Below the pieces are notes generated by a model. That model saw nothing but the letters and a program-made list of their open reading frames with translations, made no database searches and had not been told where the DNA came from. The translations under genes were made by a program, and so were the position numbers. A stretch of DNA of 64,000 nucleotides, from the NCBI GenBank assembly GCA_020466095.1, contig CM035806.1, positions 165,610,371-165,674,370 of the forward strand. The letters are read 5' to 3'. The stretch is from Chlorops oryzae (Eukaryota; Arthropoda; Insecta; Diptera; Chloropidae). This document shows, in pieces, positions 36,135 through 47,654 of this stretch (the stretch's first letter is position 1; each line of letters starts with the position of its first letter).

Positions 36135-37067
36135 AATTTACATATCATCGACTAATAATAAAACCGTCACAACTTAACAATTTCGCATTTCTCGAACAAA
36201 TATCTAATATCCTTTGGAGCCAGCAGAAAATATTGGTCCATTTTATTAATTAATATTAGTCTTAGTTAGCTGCTGAATTAATCAACATTTCGTACGCTTA
36301 TATGCCTGCCACACGTAGATCGAAATTGCTCAATTTCAAAAAATTTCAGAACAATTTTAACATTTAAATTTTGTTCTGAAATCGCTCAATATTAAATTTT
36401 TCAACGAAATTTAAAAATTTTATGTACATATGAACAAAATTCAAACAAACGTGAGCTGATTTTGAATTTTTAGAATTTTCTTACATTGTTTGTTGTACTA
36501 CTAACTGCACCACCTTGAGTCAAACATAAAAAATTCGATTTGAAAAATTTTGAATTATGCCGGTTTACTGATTATATGTATTTACCCAGCAAACGTTCTG
36601 AGCCCTGAAAGACTCATATATGACTCCTTATAGGATTCGGAGCCCTCATAATGAGCTCTTGCGAAGATCGTCTTATATGAGTCCGAAGTCATATAGCGAA
36701 GGAGGAAATTTTGGAGTCATACATCTATGACTCTTTCTGATCTCATATCTGACTCTTATTTCATTCTTAATATGAGCCATATATGACTCCTATCGCACTC
36801 AAATAGACCACAACTAGTCCACACATAATTTACTCATACATGCATTCAACTCACCTCTTTAACATGGGGCCTACATTGCAAAGAGAGTAGTGCATGCAAG
36901 ACTCATCCATGGTGAGTCGTTTTGGGTGAGTTGGAGGTCAAATGACGATTTTGTTAATTAAATTAAATTTTTTAATTTTTGTTTTATTTATTTTGTTTTT
37001 TTCTTGTTTTTATTTTTTAAATCTTTTTGTTTAAACATTGTTAATGTTTTTTTTTTAATTTTCTCGT

Positions 37068-37139
37068 CTCGGAAGAACCTCGAACCTCTGATCTCTGGGG
37101 TTGGTAAGTCTGCGTCTTAACCATTACGCTAAACAAGGA
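37068..37139 (-). repeat. tRNA-like module in family C (first)
   Basis: Reverse strand gives TAGCGTAATGGTTAAGACG (A-box) and GAGGTTCGAGGTTC (B-box), then CCGAGACGAG and A-rich sequence. Confidence 0.6.
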
Positions 37140-37372
37140 AATTTATTATGTTGATCAAAATGCTGACTTGAGTTTTTGATTACTCAAGTTTTTGTAAAAT
37201 AGAATAGAATTTTTCAAGCAAGAATTTTTCAACTCAAAAATAAATATTTAAAAAAGATAATATTTGAAAAAATACTTACAAATTAAAGAAAAAATTTTAT
37301 ATTTTTCAAAATTAACTATTAAAAAAATTTAATTAAAATATGAACATATAAAAGAACTTAGGCAATAGAGAA

Positions 37373-37444
37373 GCCAGGCGAGCCAGCAATCGAAACACGA
37401 CCTACGTGGTTGCTGAGCGAGAGTCTTACTCACCGCCCCTCGAT
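37373..37444 (-). repeat. tRNA-like module in family C (second)
   Basis: Reverse strand gives GGTGAGTAAGACTCTCGCTC and GTGTTTCGATTGCTGG, then CTCGCC. Leu/Ser-type A-box spacing, degenerate B-box. Confidence 0.4.
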
Positions 37445-37954
37445 CTCTTAAGGAACAGTCAGCGGTGAGACCTTTAGAGGTCGACCTTAGGTTAGACGTG
37501 CTCCATAGTTTTTATGGTCTAGTTGCTAACAGTCTCACCTAAGGTGGGTCCTATTTGGCAAACTGACCGCTCGTTTATTACAGGGTATTGATTAATACAC
37601 ATACATTTCTTGATTTGTACACCGAGAGAAAAAGGTAGTTATATTAACTGAAAAGGCAGGTTAAAATAACCGAGTTCACCGTTAATTGTTAGCTTATGTA
37701 CAGTAGCGGTCAACTCAACAGTACAAACAAAGTCAATAAGGATATAACTACCTGATGGTTGATATAACTGTCTCGCGGTTAAATCAACTGTCACCAGCGA
37801 CTGGGAAAAAAAATTTATTTTTTGCTTTGACTTTTTTTTATCTTCTTTTATTAATATTTTTTTTTTTTTTTATCAAATTATTAATATTATATTTTTTCTT
37901 TATTTATTTGTTTCTATTTAAATCTTTTTCTCTTTCATCTCTTTAAATTTTCTC

Positions 37955-38030
37955 GCCTCGGCCGAGCCTTGAACCGCTGACCTCCTCCACTTCGCTGGGC
38001 GAACGTCTTAACCATTACGCTAAACGAACG
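37955..38030 (-). repeat. tRNA-like module in family E (first)
   Basis: Reverse strand gives TAGCGTAATGGTTAAGACG (identical A-box to the family C module) and GCGGTTCAAGGCTC, then GGCCGAGGCGAG and A-rich sequence. Confidence 0.6.
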
Positions 38031-38263
38031 AATTTAATTTGTTGGTCAAAATGCTCACTTGAGTTTGCTCAAGTTTTGGGGAACGTGCTTAAGGAATTGT
38101 TTCACTCCCAAAATTTTTTGCTTGAAAATGAACCATTAAAAAAAAAATTAAATAAATTAAAACCTTAAAAATTTAGGAGAAAATGTTTGTCTTCCAAAAC
38201 AACTACACTCTGAACAAAAAAAAAAAACTGTAATTAAAAAAAAATTCAGAAAAATTCCCGCCG

Positions 38264-38333
38264 CCAGCAGGGATAGAACCCCGAAGCTCACGACTGTCGA
38301 GTCACAGTTTAAAGCACTGAGCTATCGAAACCT
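38264..38333 (-). repeat. tRNA-like module in family E (second)
   Basis: Reverse strand gives GATAGCTCAGTGCTTTAAAC (A-box) and GGGGTTCTATCCC (B-box), then GGCGGCGGGAA. A different tRNA-like type from its neighbour. Confidence 0.6.
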
Positions 38334-38525
38334 CCGGAGACGGTCGATCAGAATGCGAACTTATACGTCTAAGTGAACGAAAGCGAATTTGAACATAAAA
38401 ATTAACTGTTTGTTCATTTGACTGCCTTTTTCAGTGCATTTAACGCGGAATACAGTTTATTTGACCACTCTTACTTTAACTTTTCTAAGTAGTTGATTTA
38501 ACTGTTGTTATTTCTCTCGGTGTAT

Positions 38526-38656
38526 TGACGTCGGTACTATTATGTAGAAAAAATGGAGTACTCTTTCGCATTATAAGGAGACACGTTGTTGACATGGTCA
38601 ATAAAGATGAACAGTACAGTTTCTCAAATGACACCGCCTATAAATACTGTTGACGT
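38526..38656. mobile_element. Family A fragment
   Basis: Matches 62617-62760 (gacgtcggtactattatgta, then acaccgcctataaatac) but is cut on both sides. It abuts the right end of family E. Confidence 0.75.
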
Positions 38657-38896
38657 AAGTTTTATTTTTCTTATTTTCGACATATTTCTGATTCATATAG
38701 GACTCATAAATATGAGCTTCTTATTTTCTATATATTTCAGACTCATTTCGGACTCATACATATTTCGGAGCGCTCAGAAAATGTTTGCTGGGTAGATATT
38801 CCGCGATTGACGTATCAATTTTTTTAAATGCACGAATAATCTTCCCAGAGGATATCATTCATTCAATATTATCTAAGATGACGAGAATTTAATAAA

Positions 38897-39020
38897 TCGG
38901 GCATGTCACAGAAAACGAATAGATACGACAGAAAACGTTCGATTTCGCTTACATTTTGTATGAAAATTTCATTGATTTTGAACGTTTTCAATCGCATTCG
39001 ATTTCTGTGACATGCCCGAA
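38897..39020. mobile_element. Short palindromic MITE, TCGGGCATGTCACAGAAA ends
   Basis: About 124 bp with ~26-bp inverted ends: TCGGGCATGTCACAGAAA and TTTCTGTGACATGCCCGA. Both halves also carry an acg/cgt-rich inner repeat. Confidence 0.7.
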
Positions 39021-40517
39021 TAATATTTCAAGGGCGTTTGACTCAAGGAATAGAGCTCATATATATACATATATATTTCCATTTCTTCATAAGTATAAAA
39101 ACTTTATGTAAATACAGATGTTTTAAGCTTTTGACGTCACGAATTCCGCATTTCCATTCTGAGACGCGCATTCAGAATGAAATAAATAAAAAAAAAAAAA
39201 TCAATAAAAAAAAGAGATAAAGAAAAATGCTAAATTATTTTAAGAGCTCCGATAAAATGCGGCACTTAATTTTCTATGTCTATTGGTATTTTTCTTACGA
39301 TATAAAGAGGCATTTCATTTCTTAAAATTGTGTTTGTTACACTCATGTAACTTTGAAAAATAAAATTTTTTTTTTCTTTTAATAAGTGAAAATGTTAACA
39401 GTGAAAGCTTCAATCACGTACTGATCCATACTTCATAAATATCTTTGCTGGCTAGGAACTTCCGCCCGCGTTTTCTGAAAGATAATTAAGAGTAGACTGG
39501 GAAAATGCCCTAAAAATACCCTTAATGTGTCCAAGTTAATGGAGATGGAAAGTTTTCTTATAATCTTTCACTAATACCCAAATCAAAAAGGGTATAACAA
39601 TGGACCTACCTGGTGTAAGTGCGCCCTTGGGGGCTGCTCATCTAATCTAACCCTAATCTATACCCAAAACAAGAACATTTCAAAAATAGTTTTTTCATTC
39701 ATAAAAATGTGAAAATTCGAACGGATTCGATCCGTCGGAATACATAATCAGGCCGAATATTATTTTTCCTATTTTAGTCACAATATCTTGCATTGAAATT
39801 ATAACTGCAATGAATTGAAAGGAGCCCCCCTGAAAATGAAATATTTTCCAATGAGTATAAAATTATAAAACAAAATACCTTAAGGTCATTTTTCAGAGGA
39901 ATAAGTTTTCTCTTTCTGGGTTCAAAGAATTTTTCGACGTTTTATTGCACTTTTAAGGAGCCCTGGTGGTTATTTCTTCTTATGGGTATCTCTTCATATG
40001 AGTGAGCACAATGATTGTGAATCCACAGGAGTTTTCACTGTGCTTTCATGTATGAACATGTATCATATTCATTTGTGAAAAGGCAAAATACTCAAATACG
40101 ATGATGAATAAACGCAAAGAATCTTTGAATTGGATTTAATTTTCGGCGCATTTTTCACACGCTCCAAGCCAATCGTACTGAGGTTCTTCGTAAAAGAAAC
40201 ATTTCGAGGGAATACAAAAATTTAATTCTTATTCGCTCGAATGTAAATAGTTTTAGGGCTTCGGCAATGCTTTGAGGAAATGCATATCTAAGCCCGTTGC
40301 GTTGAAGGGTACAACAAGAACGCTGTCACGGCCATTGATAGTTGGCGCTCGGTGCACGTATCGATGATATACACACGGGTATTTGTGCCCGTTGAAATGC
40401 CTAAGTAAGTATCTTGTTTTGTCAGGTTGGCGAACCCATATTGTATATTTCCCGAGATAACAATTGACAAGCAATAGCAACTAATCGCACAGACACACAT
40501 TTCGCCGTACGGAAGAC
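39021..40517. other. Spacer upstream of CP1
   Basis: AT-rich, no gene found. Short frames at 40253-40530 on the minus strand have no support. Sequence from about 40400 is presumably the CP1 promoter region. Confidence 0.35.
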
Positions 40518-40525
40518 TATAAAAG
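40518..40525 (+). promoter_or_regulatory. TATA box of CP1
   Basis: TATAAAAG, 99 bases before the CP1 ATG, implying a leader of about 70 nt. Confidence 0.6.
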
Positions 40526-40616
40526 TACATTTCGTGTTAAATGAAGACATTAGATTGTTGAGGAAAATCGAGGGGGCTTCAATTATTTTGTCACTCTTCC
40601 ACTATATCGAGGTGCA

Positions 40617-40748
40617 ATGTTGCGAAATCTAACGCTGATATTGCTCCTATGCAGCGCGGCCTATATGTGCAGTGCCGTCGCGAACGATTACAAAGGGTGA
40701 GCGGATAGAAAATGGGAATAATTTAACATACCTTCAGTTTTTGTTTTT

Positions 40749-40818
<70 letters not shown>

Positions 40819-42650
40819 CATGGCAGTTACAAGATCTACGATATTAATGCGAAAAATGAATACGAAAAGGGGATTTTGTTGCGACTCTCGGCCAATGAGG
40901 AATACGATTTCTTCGATCTGCCACGATTGATGGGGAAAGCGGCACGTGTTATGATCAAGCCCGAAATTCAAAATGATCTTGAAACATTGCTCGATCACTA
41001 CAATATGGCTTACACGTTGGTCAATGGGATTTCGGTAGAACACTGGAAGAACAGCAGCGCAATCGAATTGAGAATGCACGTTCGTTGCCGGCCGCGGGTG
41101 ATCTTGTCTCCTTCGACACATTCCTAAAGCATTCGGAGATAAACGATTATCTTGATAATTTGGCACTTCGATTTCCGCAGAGGGTTGCGGTGAAAACCGT
41201 TGGAAAATCGTATGAAAAACGTGATATGAAGACGATAACAATTAGCAATGGCGACGGTGTTGCCAATAAGAAAATCATTTTTGTCGATTCCGGTATTCAT
41301 GCTCGCGAATGGATAGCGCCGGCCGAAGGTGTTTATATTATACATCAATTGGTCGAGAGATTCGAGGAGAATGCACATTTATTAAAGGACTACGATTGGA
41401 TCGTTCTGCCCGTTGTCAATCCCGATGGCTATGAATATACGTTTACCAAGAGTCGTATGTGGCGTAAGACGAGGAAACCAGTTAATGGCCTTTGCGCGGG
41501 CACCGATGGCAATCGGAATTTTGACTTCCATTGGGGTGAAATTGGCGCATCCAGCAATGCCTGCGTGGAAACCTTTATGGGCGAGAAAGCATTTTCCGAG
41601 CCCGAGACAAAAGTCGTTCGTGATATTATGCATTCGATAACCGGACGGGGAAAAATGTATCTGACCTTGCATTCGTATGGGAATTATCTATTGTATCCTT
41701 GGGGATATGCTTCGTAAGATTTTAATTGGAAAGCTGTCTATTTTAATGTGAATTTCATTCTATTCTTCTTTTCTCTCTTTTTCTCTTTCTCGCCTGCTCT
41801 CTCTCGATGTCTCTCGTTGTCTCTTGCTGTCTCTGCTGTCTCTCGAGTCTCTCTGCTGTCTCTCGATGCTCTCTCTGCTTGTTCTCCGCTGTCTCTACGC
41901 TGTCTCTCGCTGTCTCTCGCTGTCTCTCGCTGTCTCTCGCTGTCTCTCGCTGTCTCTCGTGTCTCCGCTGTCTCTCGCTGTCTCTCGCTGTTCTCTCTGC
42001 TGTCTCTCGCTGTCTCTCGCTGTCTCTCGCTGTCTCTTGCTGTCTCTCGCTGTTTCTCGCTGTCTCTCGCTGTCTCTCGCTGTCTCCATCGCTGTCTCTC
42101 GCTGTCTCTCGCTGTCTCTCGCTGTCTCTCGCTGTCTCTCGCTGTCTCTCGCTGTCTCTCGCTGTCTCTCGCTGTCTCTCGCTGTCTCTCGCTGTCTCTC
42201 GCTGTCTCTCGCTGTCTCTCGCTGTCTCTCGCTGTCTCTCGATGTCTCTCGATGTCTCTCGCTGTCTCTCGTTGTCTCTCGCTGTCTCTCGCTGTTTCTC
42301 GCTGTCTCTCGATCTCTCTCGCTCTCTCGCACTGTCTTGTTCTCCCTTGAAGGAGTTTACCTGACAATGTTAAAGATTTAGATGAAGTTGCCCAAGCTGG
42401 AGCTGATGCAATCAAAAAGGCAACTGGTACATCCTATAGCGTAGGCAGCTCGACAAATGTTCTCTACGCCGCAGCCGGTGGCAGTGATGATTACGCTCTC
42501 GCCAAGGCGAAAATTCCAATATCGATTACCATGGAACTGCCCGGTGGCGGTACTGGTTTTGATCCATCACCAGCACAAATCGAACCCCTCGTCACGGAGA
42601 CATGGGTCGGAATTAAAGCAATGGCCGAGAAAGTTATTGAGAAATATTGA
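40617..42650 (+). CDS. CP1: M14A carboxypeptidase, B-like, with a frame break
   Basis: Three exons: 40617-40696, 40827-41713, 42353-42650; introns are GTGAGC...GGCAG and GTAAGA...TGAAG. Product about 421 residues: signal peptide (MLRNLTLILLLCSAAYMCSA), activation domain (YKIYDINAKNEYEKG...), then the zinc peptidase. Zinc ligands and substrate residues are present: HAREW (H69, R71, E72), NRNF (N144, R145), HSYG (H196), Y248, and E270 in TMELPGG. Asp at 255 (GGSDD) predicts cleavage of C-terminal Lys/Arg. The coding exons sum to 1,265 nt, one short of a multiple of three: the frame shifts near 41042, between ...NGISVEH and the frame encoding EEQQRNRIE. It is either a sequencing error or a recent pseudogene; all other signals are intact. 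AATAAA at 42655. Secreted gut enzyme by family. Confidence 0.88.
40759..40815 (+). repeat. (TC)n microsatellite in CP1 intron 1
   Basis: Uninterrupted TC dinucleotides ending 11 bases before the acceptor AG, effectively forming its polypyrimidine tract. Confidence 0.9.
41776..42330 (+). repeat. Decamer array GCTGTCTCTC in CP1 intron 2
   Basis: About 50 copies of a 10-bp unit fill nearly the whole 639-bp intron. Frames on both strands stay open for up to 225 codons (Leu/Ser/Val/Arg or Arg/Glu/Thr/Ala/Asp strings) purely because of the unit. Confidence 0.93.
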
Positions 42651-42660
42651 ATTAAATAAA

Positions 42661-44349
42661 TGAAACCCAATTAAAACATACATACATATGTATGTAAGTA
42701 TTTAATCTATTTGTTTCAAGAATCTAAATTGGTTTCACTCTTCTAAATAAGGTTACCATATGCCCAAACATAATGAAAAAATAGGTCAAAAATTGGTAAA
42801 TTTTTACCCAATTTAAATAATATTTTGTGGTCCTGGCCTGAATAGGGCAAAAATACGTCCCAACGAAGTCGATTCATCGAATTGAGAAGGCGATTTGATT
42901 TGAAATAAGTATATCGAAAACGCACCCCTGAGGAGTTATAGGGCCTTAAAGTTTTTAGGCAGTAAGTCGAAAAAAATAACTCTCCCGCGATAATGGTTCA
43001 TCGTAGAAAAAAAACTTAAATGCAGTTTGAAAGCCAATTGTATGTGCTTTTAGGCAAAATTCAATTGATGGTAAAAATTTGACCCATTGAGTGAAAAATA
43101 AACGGTCAAAGTGAAAAATTCTGAAAAAACTTAATTTTTTTTTACTTTGGAAGCCATTTTGGTATGAAAAGTGTCCAATTAACACCCAAATTTTTATTTT
43201 TTTCAAAATGCTGGATCAATTTCCTTTCATTTGGTACCCCATATGTCTAATAAATTTTTTGAAAATAAGATGAGAAAATTAAATATCTAAATGAACATCT
43301 ATCCGACTGCTATCAATGAAATCGAACTTATTAGATTTGACCAGCTAAGGTAGAGGTATGCTAACGGTAGAAAGTCGGCTTGCTCTGTGAGTAGCGGTAG
43401 AGTAGCGGTAAGGGTAGCGTCAAATTAAACGATAGGGGTTTTAGTCCTTGCTTCTACTTCTTCAACTTTCAAGGGCTTTCTCAGTGATGGGATTTCTATA
43501 GGCAAAACAGATGCAGAAAAAGGAGGGTATATGAGTTTTGTGCGCTCCGCAAGTTTAGACAAATGTATATATTCTTGATCAGGATCGAAAATGAATCGGT
43601 TAAGGCATGTCCGTCTTTCCGTCCCTCTGTGTAACTTCCGTGCGTCAATATTGTCGGGACGCTGGGTATGTCAAAGTCGGGCCCGACCGACCGACTTAAG
43701 CTTTCTTACTTGTTTTTTTTATACCCAGCATAAGCAGGGTATATTAGTTTCATGCGAATCTTGTAACAGCCAGAACTAAGCCATACATATATATTCTTGA
43801 TCAGGATCAAAAACTGAATCGATTTAGACATGTTCGTCTGTCCGTCCGTCTGTGGTCGGATCTCCTCCGAAACGGCTGGACCAATCAAGTCGAAAAAATC
43901 ATTTAAAAAAACTATACTAGATATAAGTATATAAATTGCATTTAACTTACCCCAATCAGTAATTAATAGCTATTTTTTCACTATTTATGATAACAAATAC
44001 CTTTATATTGTCAAACTGTATTTGTTTTTAAGCGTAAACAACTATTAAATTTGAAAAAAACGACTCCACTCATCGATCTAAAATGCAAAACTGAAGGCGA
44101 ATGACAACAAAAAACAGCTGACAATAGAGAGTTGCCAATAGACAACATTTCCGAAGACAATTTGGAGCTCATTAATCCCAATTTACATGTAAACATTTTA
44201 ATTTAGTCGTGTTTCAACTTTTTCTGTGACATACATATATGGCCCCGCCAGCTGCGAAAGGGTTAAAGTAAGAGTACCCTTTCCAATAAAAATTAACCGG
44301 TTCTGATAGGAAATTTCAAGCTTTTAGCACTTTATTATTAGCGTACGCG
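42661..44349. repeat. Intergenic repeats between convergent CP1 and CP2
   Basis: 42900-43250 holds a family H-related fragment (gcacccctgaggagtta). 43540-43900 contains two blocks of a common fly interspersed repeat: ttcttgatcaggatc followed by tgtccgtct and ccgtctgt strings, plus atacccagcataagcagggt. No gene seen. Confidence 0.55.
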
Positions 44350-45801
44350 TTACTTAGGTCGATACATTTCAATGACCTTGATAGCCATCGCTCGTACGCC
44401 AGCCCATGTCTCTTTAACCATGTCATCAATTTTTTTTGCCGGCGGATAAAAGCCCGAACCACCAGTATCATTTAACTTTATCGTGAATACCTGGGGAATA
44501 CCAACGCTATAGGCGTAATCATCACTTGCCCCAGACGCCGCAAGAAAAGTTATTGCTGCAGATCCAAGATTATACGTGTAACCGGTAGCTGCATTAATAG
44601 CATCAACGCCTGCTAGACCTACTTCATGTAATTCCTTCCAATTTTCAGGTAACAAACTAAAAGGGAAAATATAGCAGAACTAATTTCAAAAAAAAAAAAA
44701 AACCAAATCATTCAAACTCTTCGAGCTTACAGATCATATCTCCATGGATAGAGAATTAATCCGCCGAATGAATGCAGCGTTATATACATAACGGCCCTGT
44801 CGCGAAGTGTCTGCAGTAAATCACGTAAAACAATCGCTTCAGGCTCGGAAAATGCTTTTGGACCCCCATAAACTTCATCACAAGGAAATTCCGAGGTCCC
44901 CAATTCACTCCAATGGATTCCGAAATTCCGATTTATATCCGCGCCAAAGCAGTGCTTATCATTCTTTATATCATAATATGGCTTTCTGGTCTTCCGCCAC
45001 AATCTCGTGTCGCTCGATATTTGCGTATACTCATAACCGTCCGCATTCACCACTGGAAATATGATCCAATCATAGTCCGATAATAAATCGGAATAATCGT
45101 TAAAATTTTCAACTAATTCCCCAATAATATACACGGCCGATGCCGGGGAGAACCATTCAAATGCATGAATACCACCGTCAATTAATATAACTTTCTTTCC
45201 GACCCGACCGTCGCCATTCGTTATTGTAATCGTCTTAAGCGATCGTCGTTCAAAGGATTTTCCGATCGTCTTAACGAATACCCGTTTCGGATATCGTTTT
45301 TTTAGATCTTCCATATAGCTGTGTATTTCATCCAAGGTATAATAACGTTCGGTTCCTAAGCGTTCGCCCGCTCGAAACGGACTCGACTCCTTTAGCTGAT
45401 GGTGTAATTTAATATCACGATCGATAGTTGCACCGAAATTTTCATCGAGTAATCGAAATTCCATAGAATGTTTCGAGACTAGATCAAGAAAATTCTGAAT
45501 ACCCTCCGGATGTACGATGAGACGAGAAGATCGTTCTTGTGTCGGCAATCGAAAGAACTCATAAAACGATCCATTGTTTTTCGAAAGAGTCTCTAAAGCA
45601 TCCAAAGCATTCGAATTTCGAGATTTAACCTCGTATACCTTGAAACTACATTAAGAGAATTTATGAATTTTTTTACAATTGTACAAGTAGCTAAAATTAT
45701 TAATTTATTTTTAAAAGCTCTCACCCATCATACGGTATGGCAGATACCCATGAGGTAACGCTGGTCAGGAAGAGAAAAGTTTTGAAGACCTCGGCAAACA
45801 T
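44350..45801 (-). CDS. CP2: M14A carboxypeptidase-like protein lacking catalytic residues
   Basis: Three exons: 45725-45801, 44731-45645, 44350-44656; donors GTGAGA and GTAAGC, acceptors TGTAG and TTTTAG. 432 residues, frame intact. Signal peptide MFAEVFKTFLFLTSVTSWVS, activation domain from YDGFKVYEV, then the peptidase fold. Zinc ligands H69 and E72 (HAFEW) and H196 (HSFG), N144-R145 (INRNF) and D255 (GASDD) are kept. R71 is Phe, Y198 is Phe, Y248 aligns with Leu and the general base E270 is Lys (TIKLND). In family M14, loss of E270 abolishes hydrolysis, so this is probably a pseudoenzyme. AATAAA at 44331-44336 on the minus strand. Intron positions match CP1, showing tandem origin. It might bind peptides or inhibitors; that is inference. 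Confidence 0.9.
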
Positions 45802-46365
45802 TTCGAATTGACAATGGGAAAGAAATGAAAAGAAAATTTTGAATTCGAATAGCCAAATGCGAGTAATTTCTAACGCCTTTAAGTATTATTACCGAAACTG
45901 ATATTCAGTTGTGATAATACCGCTTAACATTGTAAACACGATCAGATATTTTTTTTTTTTTTTTGAAGAAAGACCGCTGCCTAATCTTAAGCACCTATTT
46001 ATCAAGCACTGATTTGATTTGTGACTTTCAAAGGTAAATCGGTTTGAGGCCTTTAAGTGTTCTTATCAATTTCAAATTTTCAAATGTATTTCATTTAATT
46101 CCGCATACAATTCCTTAACTTGCGTTTATACGAGCCGCATAACTTTCCATGTGTAAACTGATACTAATATCAGCGACAGAAATCATATGGAGGATATGAG
46201 GGAAAATTTAGATTTGGATTGTTCCGGAATTTTGTAAAGCATTAATTTTTTCAATTTATTTTTTCCAGAATTTTTCGCGCCCCAGGAATTTTGCTTTTAG
46301 GATTTCAACCTTTTCAAAATTTAACAGCAGGCATCAGCTGTGAATATGAAATGTCCAAGAAGAAC
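45802..46365. other. Upstream region of CP2
   Basis: Presumed CP2 promoter on the minus strand. No clear TATA box. One 13-base T run near 45951. No other feature. Confidence 0.35.
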
Positions 46366-46907
46366 CCCAGCGGGAAATGTCACCCTGACATCACCGGTGA
46401 AGTCAGGGTGACTTGTCACCCTGGAATGCGTGACAATTCGTAGGACGCCTAGCATGACATTTGTACAGGAGTTGGACAGTGATTTCACCGGTGACAATGT
46501 CATGCTAGGAGGTGCGATAGCGAAAAAAGCATTTGAGAGCAGCACATCATGCTTTTTTTTTTTCTTTAAATGTCAAAATATAGAAATCCAGTTTGATAAC
46601 TCTCTTTTTTGCGCTCTCTTTGAATATTTCGAAATTTAAAAAAAATCTATTTTTAACAATTTTTGTTCGCGTCAGCCAGGGATCGAACCCGCGATCTTCG
46701 GATTCTGAGTCGAGGAGGCATTCATGCCAACGCTGAACTGACGCTAAGACCTTATTTAAATTTCAATAGCCAATGAGATTCAAGCACATGAACAGCATCC
46801 CTCCACGATGACATGTCCTCCAAGATGTCATGCATGACAATGTCATCTGTATGTCATCGATGACATCACTGATGACATTGTCATGCAGGAGACAATTTTC
46901 CGCTGGG
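46366..46907. mobile_element. TIR family B, copy 1 (CCCAGCGGGAAA ends), 542 bp
   Basis: Starts CCCAGCGGGAAATGTCA and ends TTTTCCGCTGGG. Both arms repeat atgtca/tgacat words that can pair. Copies at 56379-56929 and 61291-62419. Non-coding, contains a tRNA-like module. Confidence 0.82.
46669..46744 (-). repeat. tRNA-like module in family B copy 1
   Basis: 76 nt with perfectly paired 7-bp ends GCGTCAG/CTGACGC, an A-box-like CAGCGTTGGCATGA and a B-box GGGTTCGATCC. It is the most tRNA-like of all modules here. The anticodon arm is not convincing, so it is tRNA-derived and not a tRNA gene. Confidence 0.65.
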
Positions 46908-47176
46908 ACAGTACAGAATAACATGTACCTATGCATTCTTTAAATGCGATTTACTAAACGAACAGCTGATATCCGTGTGTACATAATGAAGTATGGGAGA
47001 AAGCGTTTTCTAATATAAATTAAAGTTTTTTGTATCAGCCTATGCATTCGAAGAGCATTAGCTCATCAAAATAATCCAAATTGTCATTTTTTTTTTTTCG
47101 AAAAATCATAAAACTGCTCCAAAATTGGATAATGATTATAATCATCCATAAATTCTTCTGCTCTATCTGCATCGGC

Positions 47177-47303
47177 CAGAGCTGTAAAAGAATGATTCAT
47201 TTTTGAATGAATTCGAGAATCATTCAGGCAATGATTTATCATCAGTTTTTTAAAACTCATTGTGAATTTAAAAGTAAAAATGAGTCATTCTTTTACAGCT
47301 CTG
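47177..47303. mobile_element. hAT-type MITE, 127 bp, 8-bp target duplication
   Basis: Ends CAGAGCTGTAAAAGAATGA and TCATTCTTTTACAGCTCTG, flanked by GCATCGGC at 47169-47176 and 47304-47311. A textbook hAT-family non-autonomous insertion. Confidence 0.92.
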
Positions 47304-47654
47304 GCATCGGCTTGACATTATGGAATGGATATCCGAAAATTTTGGTATCCTTCAAGTTCTTTTTTCTCATAGACTTAGTTGCTATTTACACGATAAGACT
47401 TTTCAACAAAACAAAAACGTCAGGCACACGAGAGTGACAGTTAGGTATTTTCTCTCTCTCTACCCCGTCCGACCGTCTCTACAATAAATTTCGATGAAAA
47501 TTCGTGATTGAAAATAACAAGAACTTATTTTTATATAAAAATACAGATAAGACTGAGAGAGAATTTCTACAAAAAACGATTTACTTTCTATGTGACTGGC
47601 GTTTTTTTTTATCTTAAAAACTAGAATATCTTTCAAAATATGTTTTGGCCAGGG

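Larger units (their letters stand above)
37620..38522. mobile_element. TIR family E, TA-flanked, 903 bp, nested
   Basis: Ends CACCGAGAGAAAAAGG and ...TTATTTCTCTCGGTG, with TA at 37618-37619 and 38523-38524. Subterminal words include ggttaaatcaact/agttgatttaact. Contains two tRNA-like modules. Non-coding. Confidence 0.8.
36585..38792. mobile_element. TIR family C composite element, TA-flanked, 2208 bp
   Basis: Left end CCCAGCAAACGTTCTGAGC and right end GCTCAGAAAATGTTTGCTGGG, between TA dinucleotides. Both subterminal regions repeat gactcatat words. The interior is a mosaic: two tRNA-like modules, a complete family E element (37620-38522) and a family A fragment (38526-38656). No transposase frame. 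Confidence 0.75.

Noticed and set aside
41738..42415. Frames of up to 225 codons rich in RE/ARDSERQ or SLAVSRC
   Set aside because: They come from the decamer array inside CP1 intron 2.
46669..46744. A genuine tRNA gene
   Set aside because: The end stem and B-box are good, but the anticodon arm is poor, the segment lies in a repeated TIR element and its sister copy has a 13-nt insertion.
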